From positions 1,989,001 to 2,053,000 of the forward strand of contig CM070629.1 of assembly GCA_036346255.1 (NCBI GenBank): DNA of 64,000 nucleotides, read 5' to 3'. Position 1 is the first letter of the stretch. Every line of letters starts with the position of its first letter. Below, piece by piece: positions 46,553-59,200 of the stretch. The position numbers and the translations under genes were made by a program. This DNA is from Ampelocalamus luodianensis (taxonomy: Eukaryota > Streptophyta > Magnoliopsida > Poales > Poaceae). The notes beneath the pieces are model-generated. The model was given only the letters and a program-made list of their open reading frames with translations. It searched no databases and was not told the DNA's origin.

Positions 46553-46855
46553 TAACCTATTTTTTAATTTAATTTTATTTCTAACCCCTGCTAACTTTAT
46601 TTCTAAATCAGACAACACTATCACACCAGTCATCATAGTGTGGTGAAATCACATCACTCCACCACTAATGGCATGATTGTGTTGTTCGGTCATACCACGG
46701 GTGGTGGCGTAGCTAAAAAAGTTATTTAGCTAGACTTATTCCGTGTGTGACAGTGTTATCTTGTCACGCCATGGGTAGTGGCGTGATCTAAAAGCCTAGA
46801 TTTAGAAATAAATTTTGTGAAAGGTTAGTAATAAAATTAAATTAAAAATAGGTTA
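46553..46855. mobile_element. Foldback MITE with internal GGTGGCGT palindromes
   Basis: The left arm AACCTATTTTTTAATTTAAT and the right arm (reverse complement) are near-identical over about 40 bp. The interior has ACCACGGGTGGTGGCGT and CACGCCATGGGTAGTGGCGT motifs like those in 12644-12990. It is non-coding. Confidence 0.65.
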
Positions 46856-47689
46856 AATATAAAAAATCTGTTATGCACCCCAAAATCTTAAGTCCGATTG
46901 AGTGTGTCGGGACATAACTGAGTGGAAATTCTCTCATTTGGATCCATGGCTTCTTATTATGATCGAAGAGAGAACGAGAGAGATATGCACTTAGCGCCTA
47001 TTTCATAGTCGATTTGCCGTGGCAACACACAAAAATATCACCAACTTTGTAAATGATATTTAGATGAGAGTTTCTTCGTCAAGCTAGCATAAATCCTGAC
47101 CACCTAATTCAGCTTCGTTTCGGAAAAAAAAAAAAGATTCTCGAAGAAGTTCTTGTAAAGTTCTTGTATCCCAAACAAACCCTTAAAATCCATCGCTCGG
47201 CGCAAGGTAAGAGCGACATGTACGTTTACTAACCTTTAGTCCATATCCATTAGCGTGGCTCCCACGCTAAGTTGTTTTTGGGTCGAATTTTAATGTTTAC
47301 TGATTTTCCAAATTTTTTTTATAAGTTTTAACACTAATAAGATTTTTAGGCTTCGAACTATAGCGCACCTAAGATGGTCCCAGTTAAGAAAGATACAAGC
47401 TCCCACAAACTCTTCAACTTTCCTATGAATACGCCTATTGCCCTTCCTAAATTAACCTTCTTAGCCAAATCTCACAAAAACGAAAGGAAACTACCGTGGC
47501 CTTGATAATCAACTTCTCTCCACTTGGCAGCAAACCTGTACAAAAAAAATTTAAACAAAAAAAATAACGTCCTCGCGAGACCACCTCGACGCCGCCGCCG
47601 CCGTCGCAACCATAAAAAAACCTCGACGCCCCACCTAAACCCTCCACACCTCACCGCCGGCGAAACCCTAGTGGTCGGCGGCGTCGGCG
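46856..47689. other. Intergenic and 5' flank of the NYN gene
   Basis: No gene seen. The last 100-150 bp before 47690 become GC-rich (CGCCGCCGCCGCCGTCG) and contain AAACCCTA motifs, consistent with a grass promoter and 5' UTR. No clear TATA box. Confidence 0.4.
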
Positions 47690-50600
47690 ATGGGGGAGTA
47701 CGCGGCGGTGAAGACGTCAGTGTGGTGGGACATCGAAAACTGCATGGTCCCCCGCAGCTGCGACCCCCACCTCATCGCCCAGAACATGAGCTCCGCCCTC
47801 GCGGCCGCCGGCTACACCGGCCCCATATCCATCTCCGCCTACGGCGACACCGGCCGCATCGCCCACCACGTCCAGCACGCTCTCTCCAGCACCGGCATCT
47901 CCCTCAACCACGTCCCCGCCGGTACGGTACCCCCCGCGCCCTGCTCTCTAATTGCTCCTGGCGAGGTGATCCGGTAACCTCTTGCTAATGCATGTGGATT
48001 GCGCCGTTTCGATTGTCTCTGGACCGCCGGATTGCTGCGCGATTCGCTCTAGATGGTTCCGTTTGTGTATGTTTGGCGGATCTGGTGTAATTATTGAGGA
48101 TAATAGTGGAGTCTTAGGGTTTGGAAGTTTCCTTATATTGAGTGGCGTGCTCCATCTGCTGGATCTTAGGCTTGTGGATTGTGCTGGCTTTGACGCGATT
48201 GTCGTGGTGTTGATGGTATGGGTTAGGAAAGGGATCGATTAAAGTTTGGGATGTCGGACGTTTTGGTTTGTTCGATGGGGTTCGACACATAGTTTTTCTT
48301 TTCTTTTTGGTGTGATAATGGGGCGAGGTGATATTTGTGGTATTCGGGTTCGAATGTGGACTTCACTGAGTTTGATTGGTGTCCTTCTTATGTGGACCTG
48401 CTCGCTGTTATGACTTACGATTGTGATTATGTTTGCTTGATATGATAAGGAAAGTTCTAATAGTCTGTTTTTCTTTTGAGTTTTGACTTCATGTAGTAAA
48501 CTCGGTTGGTGTTTTCGCTGAATTGCTGAAAGACACTAAACTTTAGTATGCTGAGAGAGGAGAGAGAAGGTGGGTGAAAAGTCTGTTTTGCCCCTGACCC
48601 GTTCTTCCTCCTCTTCTCTCCCTCCTCTTCTCCTCTTCTCCCACCGGGCCTCAAGCTCCTCTCGCACCGCTGTCGTTGATGGTGAGCTCCCGTGCCAGCC
48701 CAAAAGTTGAGTGTCATGTAGTCAATTTTGCTTAAAATTTAAGTGATATAGGTATTCCCTTGTTTTTTGTTTTGAACTTTGGATCACATAAGAATGGGGA
48801 GAAATCCATCACAATAACTCTTTGGTGGTATTGTCCAGTTGGGGAAGACCATTTGTGGGGTTTAATTTATTTGTTTGAGTTACTTAGAGAATATACGACT
48901 AGTTATTACTCCTGCCAACGAGCCAATCCCAAAAAAAATGTTGCTTTTGTATGTGTACAGGCCAAACATTGAAATCTGACCCTTCACCCTTGTATCGGTA
49001 AACACTTAGATTGGGCACAAGAAAATGTTGGGTATATTCGTCATAAAAAATACCTTCATAATATCATAGTTTTATGTTTTTTGCTATAATATATAACAGA
49101 AAAAATTCATTCAAAGTTGTGTGTTACAGACTGCCATTTTTTTTTAAAAAAAAAACAGCATTGTTTCTGGACTGGATGGAGTATATGGAATATATTTGTA
49201 ACTTATCTATGTATACCTATAAAGAAAATTTACCTTCAACTGCTCATGGTGTCTTTGCAACAACTGGATTTGGGGTTTCTTTGTGATTTCAAACTAGATT
49301 TTATTGGATTTTCCTTAGGGTTTATCTAGTTACCCAAATAAGTAATGGTCGATTACGAGCATGTGCACTACTTGTCAATGACATAATGTTTATTCTTACG
49401 AGTAATAGTGAAATCTGACCTTTTTATTAACGAGTAATGAGTGAGTTTTTATTGTTAGTTAACATTTCCATCTGTCAGATTCACATATGTATGATATTTA
49501 TTCTGCATTGAAGAATGAGTCCAAATTACCACAATAGCTTTGTATCTCAGATATTCTTCTGGCAGCTCGCCATTAGACATGGCACAGCTATGTGCTGATT
49601 GTCTTGTATTTCCAACCCACGTTTCTTACATGTCTGGCATAGTTACATACCAGAAGCCTGGTACATTTTGCATGGTCTCATGTTTTTTTTTCCCTAACAA
49701 TTGGCAGGCATTAAAGATGCAAGTGATAAGAAGGTCTTAGTTGACATGCTATTCTGGGCTATTGACAACCCTCCGCCAGCAAATTATTTGCTAATCTCCG
49801 GTGATCGGGATTTCTCTAATGCCCTTCATAAGCTTGTGATGAGGCGATACAATATCCTATTAGCACAACCTCCAAATGTGTCTCAAGCACTTACAGCTGC
49901 AGCAAAGAATGTTTGGCGCTGGAAAAGCCTTCTGGCTGGGGAACCACCATTAGCAGAGTCACCATACATAAGCAGCACATCAAATGGCAATATGGATGAT
50001 GTGGATACGACGAAGAACATAGTTTCAGATTCTTCAGACACGACTCCACATACCTACCCTCAAGTGCAGAATAGTTTTCAGTTTGATCATCAAAAGGGTG
50101 GTAATGGAAAGGCAGATAAGCAATATAAAGTGAAGCAACCTCGAAAAAACCAGACAGACAATGTATCTAAACCAGCAACCAATGAAGAAAATTCAGTTGA
50201 TGGAGTTGCCGATGATTCTAAAGGAAGCACTGCTAACCAGCCAAGTCAGTCTTCTGTGCTGTCATCAACTTCGTCATCAAGTTCTGAATCACAGGATGGG
50301 GAAAAGGTGAACCAGTCAAGCACACCAAAAGTTCAGCCCTTTTCCCTGTCTAAAAAGCCTGCAAAATCTGCTCACTCCCATCAAAAGTGTGCTCCCCACG
50401 ACTATTTCAATAGTAAGAAGCCTGGTGTGTCAACCGAGTCTGCCCCGAAAAATGGTGCTCCTGACTTTGGCGTTGGTACTGGCCATTATCATCCAAAACA
50501 CCAGAAACCCCAATCCTCTCAGCCGCCCAGACCCCAAAATCCAGTCACTCCTCGTCCTCACAGTAAATCTGGCAATTTTCATGCTTCAAATTCACATAGA

Positions 50601-51539
50601 AGCAACTCGTGTCCACCACCAGCTGGGCATAATGGCGTACCTACTGCACCGTTGCAATCCTGGCCAAGTGGCCCTCCCTATCATGGTCCGCCTATTAATT
50701 ATGCTGATATGAGTCGGATGAATATTTCTGGATACCCTAGAGGAATTCATGACAACCAAGGTTTGAACATCAATTATCATCCAAACGGTGTTCCTCATAA
50801 TGTTCAACCTGCTTACAATGATTATAGTTACAGACCTCCAACTCCACCTAATATGTCCAGCAACATGCAAAATGCTGGACAATGGGGAGTCAACCCAGGA
50901 TGTCCACAGCCATCTTCTGACTCTCAAGGTCTTATAAGAAATATCTTAGGTGCTTTGGAAGTATTGAAGACCGAGAAGATTCCACCAACAGAACAGGATA
51001 TATCAGACTGTATACATTATGGAGATGCTAATTTACCAAATTTTGATGTTAAGAAGGCTCTTGAACTTGCCATTCAGCATCAAGCCATCGTCATGAAAAT
51101 ATTAGGACCTATGTCATTCTTTCTGGGAAAAAATGAAAATCTCTGGAAATGTGTGAATATAATGGATATCAATGCAAAATACCCAAAAGAGACGCTAGAT
51201 GCTGTTCATAGGTTCATATCTTCCGCTCCTGGCTATTCTGCGGTAAATAACTCTCAATCCAGGTGAGGCTTGATACCCAGCAATGTGTTAACTATTTCTG
51301 TATTTGTTTTCTTGAATGTGGTTATATTTTTGCGATTTTTATTTGTTTGTAGGTATCAAGCTGCAACTCTCTTGAAGAAAACATGCTTGAAACATCTTAC
51401 CCTTGGTGAAGTTCTTCAGATTTTGTATATCATAACCAATACGAAAAAGTGGTTTGTGCCCCACTCTTCAGGCTGGCAGCCGTTATCATTTAACATAATA
51501 GTGGTTGATGCTACTACAGATACTGGTGGAAAAGCTTAG
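47690..51539 (+). CDS. MARF1-like NYN (PIN-like) RNase-domain protein
   Basis: Three exons: 47690-47921, 49708-51262, 51353-51539 (TAG). They join in frame to 657 residues. The NYN domain spans about residues 10-160, split by intron 1. Exon 1 gives SVWWDIENCMVPRSCDP with the acidic Asp/Glu expected of PIN-like nucleases, and exon 2 KVLVDMLFWAIDNP and YLLISGDRDFSNALHKL with further conserved Asp. Then comes a long low-complexity Ser/Pro/Asn/His-rich linker (about 190-480). A C-terminal folded region (GLIRNILGALEVLKTEKIPP, VKKALELAIQHQAIVMKILG, YQAATLLKKTCLKHLTLGEV) may be winged-helix or OST-HTH-like. Plant NYN proteins of this type are annotated as MARF1/limkain-b1-like and are presumed RNA-binding or RNA-cleaving. 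The substrate is unknown. Confidence 0.85.
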
Positions 51540-53197
51540 CCTTGGTACATTTGTCTGCTCATATCGGATTGACAATTGGGGGCTGTGGTGGTTGGTACAA
51601 AGTGTTTCTTGAAAGGCTATGCTCTGGTGAAGTTATCTAGTATGGTGGTTCATCTACATTTTGCCAAGATTTTCTTTTAAAAATGATATAGTAAGTAGTT
51701 TAAACCTTAGTATGTCTTAGTGGGAACCAAGCTGTCAATATGCTACTGGTTTTGTTCCTAGTACTCCGACGGAAGCAGCTCAGGTTGCAGTTATTTTTAT
51801 GAGAATGACACTTCCGTTGGTAAGTTGCTTCTGCAATCGACAACATAAAGGGATACATAAGGACTATGATCTTTGTTCAGGCAGTATAACAGTGCCTGAC
51901 ATCGGAGGTTATGATCTGCCCCCATTTTACCCAGTTGGCCCAAAAGGCATACTCGAAATATCAGGAGTTGATTTCGAGGAAATCTGCCGTAGTGGCAACA
52001 GAAAATGCTGCTATTAGGCCTTTCAATGAAGTACCGACATTGAAGCCCCTTTGTTTGCAAATAAATACTCACCAACACACATGGATGGATGGCTGAATCA
52101 TGTGTTGTTCAGTGGCTCTTGGTGGTTCGGTTAATTGATGGTATCTGGGACTGGGGGTTGATTTAAAACTACTTTTGCAATGGCTTTTGGCACATGGCGA
52201 TAAGAGTCTGGAATGTATTCGGAATGCATTCAGAATAGTTGGTTACCTTGCCATCGTGCCAATGTTGCCTCCAAACTTGTTATGCTGTGTGTAGATATTG
52301 CCATTCTGGTTTGGTGCTTGCCTTGGCTGCTGCATGGTTTCCTTTTGTTTTGGCTTCCTCTGTTGAGGAAGATTGGGAATCAGCTAGTGTGCTTTTCGGT
52401 ACCGTTGTTCACTTATCACCTATACTGTGCGATGTCTTGTAATGCTGGCAGTTTTAAGAGTATTGTGTTTCTTGTAAATTTCTTTAATACTAGTTGCTAG
52501 TTCTGCTATATGCTTTGATTATCATATTGATGTTGTGACTTGCATCACGTGTGATAATTTGCACTCTGTGCCCACCAAGATCACTGATACAACTGAGAAT
52601 GAGTTCTTACGACGTTGCTGGCAGATGCTGACCTCTTGTTAATCAGGTGCATGTCAATCAGGATATGCCAACAATTATTTTGGCTGTGTTAAATCATATA
52701 TGCGATGAAAATGACTGGTATTCTGTTGGTACAAGCCCAGGAGAAAGCTCACTCATGGCTCTCTCTTGGAGAACACACCTGGACACACGCGTAGGAGGAA
52801 GAACACACGGATGAACACTTGACGTTTTGCGACGTGCAACTGCTCACGTCTTTTCTGTTAGTTTCTGTTATTTAACACTAATGCAAAGTACAACCAACAC
52901 AGATACTTTCGGTGAGCACTACTGCTCGATCCGTCACTCATGCCATGTCGCCTACAGAAGCGCACTACTAGATATGCATGGAGTCTTAAACTACTTGACC
53001 CACTTCCTACGCTAACCGAGCTAATTAAGTAACGTGTGCATGCACAACAACATGCACCATTATAATGACCTGACAAACTTGACCAAACCTATTCTTGCGC
53101 CATACCATGTCAAGATTATTCCAACATATTCCATGTTCACGAGTTGGTGCCATTAGTTTTTGAAAACCGACAATAATTTACAGATGGGGATTCTTTA
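51540..53197. other. NYN gene 3' UTR and intergenic spacer
   Basis: The first part, up to about 52500, is plausibly 3' UTR or downstream sequence with no ORF of note. The stretch 52720-53150 begins TGTTGGTACAAGCCCAGG and could be a decayed short LTR, but no primer-binding site or duplication supports that. Confidence 0.35.
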
Positions 53198-53475
53198 GGG
53201 CATGTATAACAATGTCTTTTAGGTTGTCTCTAAAGGATTCAACTAATCTACAGATAACCTTAGAGACAACATTTTCAACAATTTATCTATAAAATTATTA
53301 TTTTCAACACAACTACTCTCATTACCCACTTACCATTTGCGTTGATTTGTGTGCCATGTTTGTCTCTTATATAAGAGATGATATATTTTCTCTCTTCACA
53401 TTCTCTCTTCCAACTAGACTTTTAAGTAACATGACAGCTAAGAGACAGCTGAGGTGGTCACTATTGAAGATGCCC
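53198..53475. mobile_element. PIF/Harbinger-type MITE 5' of the PPR gene
   Basis: The left end GGGCATGTATAACAATG and right end CACTATTGAAGATGCCC are imperfect inverted repeats, flanked by TTA at 53195-53197 and 53476-53478. Internal AGAGACAAC motifs are typical of this MITE type. It ends about 205 bp before the first ATG of the PPR frame. Confidence 0.7.
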
Positions 53476-53679
53476 TTAGGTAATTGGGCAGACGTGTATT
53501 TAGTACGCTGGCAGGTTTTGGCAGTAGACTTGGTATGAATCCACGACCCTCCATAACAGGCAGCAAGAACTGGCCAGCCAAAGCTAGACCAACACCACCA
53601 AGAATTAGGATTGGGGATTCGCGGGGGAGCACTGAGAGAGGGACGGACCTCGGAGGAGGACGGGCGGGAGTAGGGAGGG

Positions 53680-55749
53680 ATGCCCAGGAGCTCCATGGCC
53701 TCGCTGCTCCTCATCTTGCCATCTCAAATGACAACTATTAGTGGGCCTCAAATACGACCGGCCCACAAATCCACCGCGCCTTCTCCAAGCGGCGCGTGCT
53801 CACATTCCGCCGCAGCCCACGCCCACGCCCACGCCCAGGCAGCCGCGCGCGCGGCAACAAACTCGAACACTTCCGCGAGCTCTCGCGCGTGCGGCGAGCC
53901 AATCAGGCAAGCGGCAATGCGCGTGCGTGGAGGAGGAGAAGCGGCGGTGCGGCCGGAGCACCTGGCCGCGCACGCGCGCCTCGTCAAATCGGCGCACGCG
54001 GATGCCTTCCTCTCCACCTCCGTGATGCGCGCCTACCTCCGCGCCTCGCTCCCGCTGCAGTCCCTCCTCCTCCTCCGCGCGCTGCTCCCGCGCGCGCCCC
54101 GCCTCCTCGCCAACTCCTTCTCCCTCTCCCTCGCCCTCCAGGCTTCCGCCGCCGCCGCCGCACTCCCCTCCCCCGCGCCATCCGCCCACCTCGGCCCGTC
54201 GCTCCACGCGCGCGCGCTCAAGTCCGGCTTCGCCGCCGCCGACCTCTTCGTGCGCACCGCGCTCGTCGAGATGTACGCCAAGTCCGGCCGTTCGGACCTC
54301 GCGCGCGCCGCGTTCGACGAGGCGCCCCGCCGGGACGTGTTCCTCTGCAACGTCATGCTCGCGGCATACGTGGCGCGTGGGGAGGTCGCGGAGGCGAGGA
54401 AGGTGTTCGACGGAATGCGTGAGAGGGACCTCGTGTCATGGAACACCATGATCCACGGGTACACGGTGACAGGGGAGGTCGCCATGGCGAGGGAGATATT
54501 CGATGGGACGAAGGACAGGGACGCCTTCTCTTGGAGCTCGATGATCTCGGCCTACGCCAAGGGACGCCGGTCCAAGGAGGCGTTGGAGCTTTGGCGGGAG
54601 ATGCGCGCGGCATGTGTCGCGCCGGACTGCATCACCATGGTGAGCGTTCTCTCGGCGTGCAGCGACATGGGGGCGCTGACAGTTGGTGCAGAGATACATC
54701 AGTTTGTGGAGAGCAACGGGGTTGAGGTGGACGTGAAGCTTGGGACTGCTCTGGTCGACATGTATGCCAAATGCGGTGGCATCGAGAATTCGCTGAGAGT
54801 GTTCCACACCATGCTGGTGAAGGACGTGCTTACTTGGAGCTCGATGATTATTGGGTTAGCCAATCATGGGCTTGGCCATGATGCTCTCAATTTGTTTTCG
54901 AAGATGATATCACAAGGGCTGAAACCGAATGAGATCACCTTCATTGGGGTTCTTATAGCGTGTACTCATGTTGGTCTTGTGAGCGACGGCAAGAAGTATT
55001 TCAGCTCAATGAGTGAAGTGCATGGTGTAGTTCCAAGGATTGAGCACTATGGATGCATGGTCGATCTTTTGGGGCGTGCTGGCCACGTTGAGGAGGCAAG
55101 GCAGCTTATCAGGAACATGCCATTCGAGCCAGATGCAGTTATTTGGAGAGCACTTCTTGGGGCCTGTCGCATCCATAAGAAGGTAGAGATTGCAGAGGAA
55201 GCTATGGCCAAATTGCGAGTGTTGGATCCTCTTGCTGATGGACACTATGTGTTATTGTCAAACATATATGCACAAGAAAACTCGTGGGAAGGTGTTGCGG
55301 AAATGAGGAAGACGATTAGGAGGGAGAGCATTCAGAGGATTCCTGGAAGAAGTTCGATTGAATGGGATAACACAATTCATGAGTTTGTTTCTGGTGATAG
55401 ATCACATCCTAGGTCTGAGCAGATCTACAAAATGTTAGAAGAGATGATGGATCGGTTAAGGCAAGCTGGATATAAGCCCATGACAGGGTTGGTATTGCAA
55501 GATATTGATGAGCAATCTAAGGAACAAGCATTGGCTGAACATAGTGAGAAGCTGGCCATTGCTTTTGGACTTTTAACTACCCCTGCGAGGTCAACTCTTC
55601 GAATAACAAAGAATCTTCGAGCTTGTGAAGACTGCCATTCAGCTATTAAGCTTATCTCCTTGGTATATGATCGCAAGTTGGTTGTTAGAGACCGGAACCG
55701 TTTTCATCATTTCAGTGAAGGGCAGTGCTCATGTAAGGATTACTGGTGA
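53680..55749 (+). CDS. PLS-class pentatricopeptide repeat protein with E/E+ and DYW domains
   Basis: Single uninterrupted frame of 689 codons. The first 79 residues are low complexity (His/Ala repeats) with no organelle-like character. The ATG at 53917 (MRVRGGGEAAVRPEHLAAHA, 610 residues) is an equally good or better start. PPR repeats follow from about residue 170: ALVEMYAKSGRSDLARAAFD, VMLAAYVARGEVAEARKVFD, WNTMIHGYTVTGEVAMAREI, MISAYAKGRRSKEALELWRE, ALVDMYAKCGGIENSLRVFH, MVDLLGRAGHVEEARQLIRN. The E/E+ region and the PG box (GYKP) come next. The DYW deaminase shows the HxE motif (HSEKLAIAFG), CxxC (CEDCH) and terminal CSCKDYW. Such proteins direct C-to-U editing of specific organellar transcripts. 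The target cannot be read from sequence. The gene is convergent with CIPK21. Confidence 0.93.
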   Translation: MPRSSMASLLLILPSQMTTISGPQIRPAHKSTAPSPSGACSHSAAAHAHAHAQAAARAATNSNTSASSRACGEPIRQAAMRVRGGGEAAVRPEHLAAHARLVKSAHADAFLSTSVMRAYLRASLPLQSLLLLRALLPRAPRLLANSFSLSLALQASAAAAALPSPAPSAHLGPSLHARALKSGFAAADLFVRTALVEMYAKSGRSDLARAAFDEAPRRDVFLCNVMLAAYVARGEVAEARKVFDGMRERDLVSWNTMIHGYTVTGEVAMAREIFDGTKDRDAFSWSSMISAYAKGRRSKEALELWREMRAACVAPDCITMVSVLSACSDMGALTVGAEIHQFVESNGVEVDVKLGTALVDMYAKCGGIENSLRVFHTMLVKDVLTWSSMIIGLANHGLGHDALNLFSKMISQGLKPNEITFIGVLIACTHVGLVSDGKKYFSSMSEVHGVVPRIEHYGCMVDLLGRAGHVEEARQLIRNMPFEPDAVIWRALLGACRIHKKVEIAEEAMAKLRVLDPLADGHYVLLSNIYAQENSWEGVAEMRKTIRRESIQRIPGRSSIEWDNTIHEFVSGDRSHPRSEQIYKMLEEMMDRLRQAGYKPMTGLVLQDIDEQSKEQALAEHSEKLAIAFGLLTTPARSTLRITKNLRACEDCHSAIKLISLVYDRKLVVRDRNRFHHFSEGQCSCKDYW

Positions 55750-56254
55750 AGTTACATACCTGTACCAAAGCGATTGCTTGGTGCTGGGGTTGTTTGTTCA
55801 TATCCTGCAAGTAAGCTCAAGTTTGAGCTTAAGAAGTATTATTTTAATTGAGCATACATCTGAACAAACTGCACTCAAAGAACAAGCTCCTTTCTTAAGT
55901 TTGCCATTTATAGCTGAAGAAGGAAGACAACAGCTTACATTCCAGTACATAACTTCAGAAGAAACACAGGGATCAGGTAACACTTATATGTACACTTTAA
56001 TTGTTTACATCATGTTTTCATTCATTCCTGGTAGCCAATTTGCCCAAGAAAATTCAGAACATCAAGTATCCTAGAGAAAAAATCGGTTATGTGTGAGGAT
56101 GGTCAATATACTCTTTTCAGCTATTTCAATTGTGTAGTTTTGTATTTACAACTTAGTCTTACAAAACTGTGTCATACATAGTAGTATTGGGGCCTCTTGT
56201 TTAAAAAAAGAGGGCTCTTTTATCAGAAGCTTTTGTTTGTTTGTTTTTTAACTA
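55750..56254. other. Shared 3' region between convergent PPR and CIPK21 genes
   Basis: Only 505 bp separate the two stop codons, so their 3' UTRs may abut or overlap. The small ORF 55625-56074 (+) overlaps the PPR end in another frame and shows no domain. Confidence 0.5.
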
Positions 56255-59200
56255 TCAAAAGCTATTGTTGTATCGACAAAGCTCTTGTCTTATAGAATCT
56301 TTCTTCAAAAGTTGCTGGCTTTTGCATATGCCCAAGTCTTCTGAGAGCGTTGCACACAACTGCATCATAAAAGAATGTCATACATTGTAAATTTTATATT
56401 TGCAGTTTGTGCTGTACGAGAATGCTCAAGAACAAAATATATGATTTGAAACACAGACTCGGCAAGGGAGGGGACAATACCTGTCTGTATAGGGAACAGT
56501 CTCCCGATGACCTTTTTAGCTCAACAACATAAAGAGATTCATTGATCTCAAACGCCTGGAATCACGATACAACAATGTCAAGAAATAGCAACGTCGTATT
56601 AAATTATTTTTAACTGTGAATCTTTGATATGATAGAAATACCTCAGCAGAAATTAATAATGATCCATTTCCTCTTGGATTCGCTGGTCCCTTGCAACCTT
56701 GGATCACTTTTAGCTGTAGGACATGACAATATAAGTTTCAACATCATGCACTATGCTATCAATTATGCATGAGTAGAGCAGGGATAGTTCATAGTCCACA
56801 GACACATCTGAGGTCACTAACCTTGCCATTGTTCTTCTGTACTTGGAAACCCATTTTTGTGACAATGCTCTCGATCTTCTCAAATAGATAAGTAGGGGAA
56901 TAATTTGATGCAAATCTGATTTTCCTTTCAGAAACATCCTGCAACAAAGTCACATGTCTGACTTTAGTGGAAGATCACACTACCACATTGAATGACATCT
57001 GTCATCTCCAAAGTATTAGGATAGCAATTGCCCAGTAAGGATGTAGATAAATAGGACCATAGTTCGTGGCTTTGTCAATCACTGGTTCTTGGCTGCTATT
57101 GTTTTCTTACATTCTTTAACATTTTTATTGTCTGCTTATCTCAAGTGGGACCCTTCCAAGTTAGGGTCTGTTTGGATGTGGGGGATTGGGCTAGGATCTA
57201 GTTTAGGCCCTTGGTAGTAATTATCAAGAAGTTAAAAAACGCTCACAAATAAGATGAAGAAACAAAGATTGAACTCAACCTCTTTCTCAAAAAATCCAGA
57301 TAGATCAAGGCATGAGGACATCCCAATGAGTTGAAAAGCATTGATTTGGTTGATTGCTTGGTTGTCTTGAATGTCATTATGCTTCAGAAAAGAAAAATCA
57401 GATCAAGTTTAGTCTTTACCATTCAGTTAAAACCATGGGATTATACAGCAAACAGAAGTACAACTCACATAGGCTACCTCAGTCATATGTGGGTTGTCAT
57501 CACCAATGCTGTTATCTTCATCACCATCAAAAGGCACAGCCGGAGTATAACCTTGATTGAACCATTCATGTGCCCTTATTCCATCCATGTCTAAGCGAGT
57601 AATTGGGTTAGGATCCAGTATTTTCCGCAGTATATCTTGGGCGCCTGGCGAAAGCCATTTAGGAATATGAGCATCACCTTTCAGAATCTGAGAATAATAT
57701 CACAGTGTGAGATATGGCTGCAGCAAATAGCCAAATTTTGCTGACGTAAGACTTGATTCTCATTCCTTGCTTTATACCTTCTGATAAAGGACAGCCATAT
57801 TTTGGTCATCAAATGGAAGATTCCCTGTAAGCATTACATATAGGATAACACCGCAGGACCATATGTCGGACACGGAGCCATCATAACCTCTGTTGAGAAG
57901 GACCTACATATACCACTGTCAGAAATTCCATCCTCCATATGCAGTAAGCAGAATAACCATGAAGCAATAGTAGGTTCAGAACCAGAGAAAAGAATGTTTG
58001 GTCTTTACCTCAGGTGCTATGTAGTTAGGGCTGCCACATGTGGTATGCAGTAATCCATCTTTCTGAAAAAGGGACGTAATTTTAGACACCACAGATTATT
58101 CAGTTTGATTTCACGGAAGAGAAAACGTCATACCCGTTGATGTTGTGGAAGGGCACTTAGTCCAAAATCAGAAACCTTTATGTTTCCTTTTGCATCAACA
58201 AGGACATTCTCTGGCTACAGAAGATGCAGAAGAATAGCAGGTCTTAATCATGTATTCCACTTGGGTCATTGTTTGGTATCAAAAGGGGACGACTTTTAGA
58301 AGATAGAGTAGTGATTACCTTAAGGTCCCTATGATAAACTCCCTTCTCGTGGCAATAGCTTACAGCATCCATCAGCTGTTGGAAAAGTTTCCTTCCTTCT
58401 CTCTCTAACAACTTACCCTTTAATGCCTGTCATACATTAATTAAAGGGTGCGTTAGCGATGCATGTGCAAGCCTTAGTGAAGCAAACGCTAGAATTTGCT
58501 TCGTTAGTTCCTGGAACATGCTTAGTTCAGAAGGAGCAGAATCCTTACGATTTTGTCAAATAGCTCTCCTCCATTTACATACTCAAGGACCATGTATATC
58601 TTCGTCTTGCTTGCTGAAACCTGCAGGGGGAGAAACTAATCCATTCAGGCTGCCCTAAGGGTGATGTGGATGTGGACAATTGAAAATAGCTTACTCGCAA
58701 ACATTTCAAAAATTTGAAATCCAATACAAAAACGATTAATTCCATGTTTTCACGCAATTTTAAGTTTCAGGGAATCAGGTTTTCAATGGAGGAAGCTGGC
58801 CCCAGCCTCCCTGGTGGTATTGCATCTCCTACAGAAATGGAGTTTTATGAACAATCTGGAGAGGGGGAGATCCGTTCTCCATATATTTCACCTTAACTAA
58901 ATATTTGCCAGTTTACTCTGCCACACCGGTGTGCAGATATTTTACTTTAGCGGCAGGCATCATTTTCTGATCTTTCTCTTGCAAGAAGTAACCTAACATG
59001 GTCATTATCCACTAATGCAATCAGTCGGTGAACCTAACACTTATAAAAACGGTCTCCCTACAAAAATCATCTGGCTTGTTTTGGCACTTCTTGCATTCGC
59101 AGATATGTTATGTGGTGGGCTCATGTTGATGTCGTGCAGCCTTTTGTGCTTTGTTTGCCTTGCAGGACCAAAAGCTGCCTGAAATGAATAAAGGATAACA

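Noticed and set aside
52722..53150. Possible short solo LTR beginning TGTTGGTACAAGCC
   Set aside because: No matching CA end, target duplication, primer-binding site or polypurine tract could be identified.
53741..54807. Multiple long ORFs in other frames within the PPR gene
   Set aside because: Shadows of the GC-rich first half of the PPR coding frame, which itself has clear motifs.
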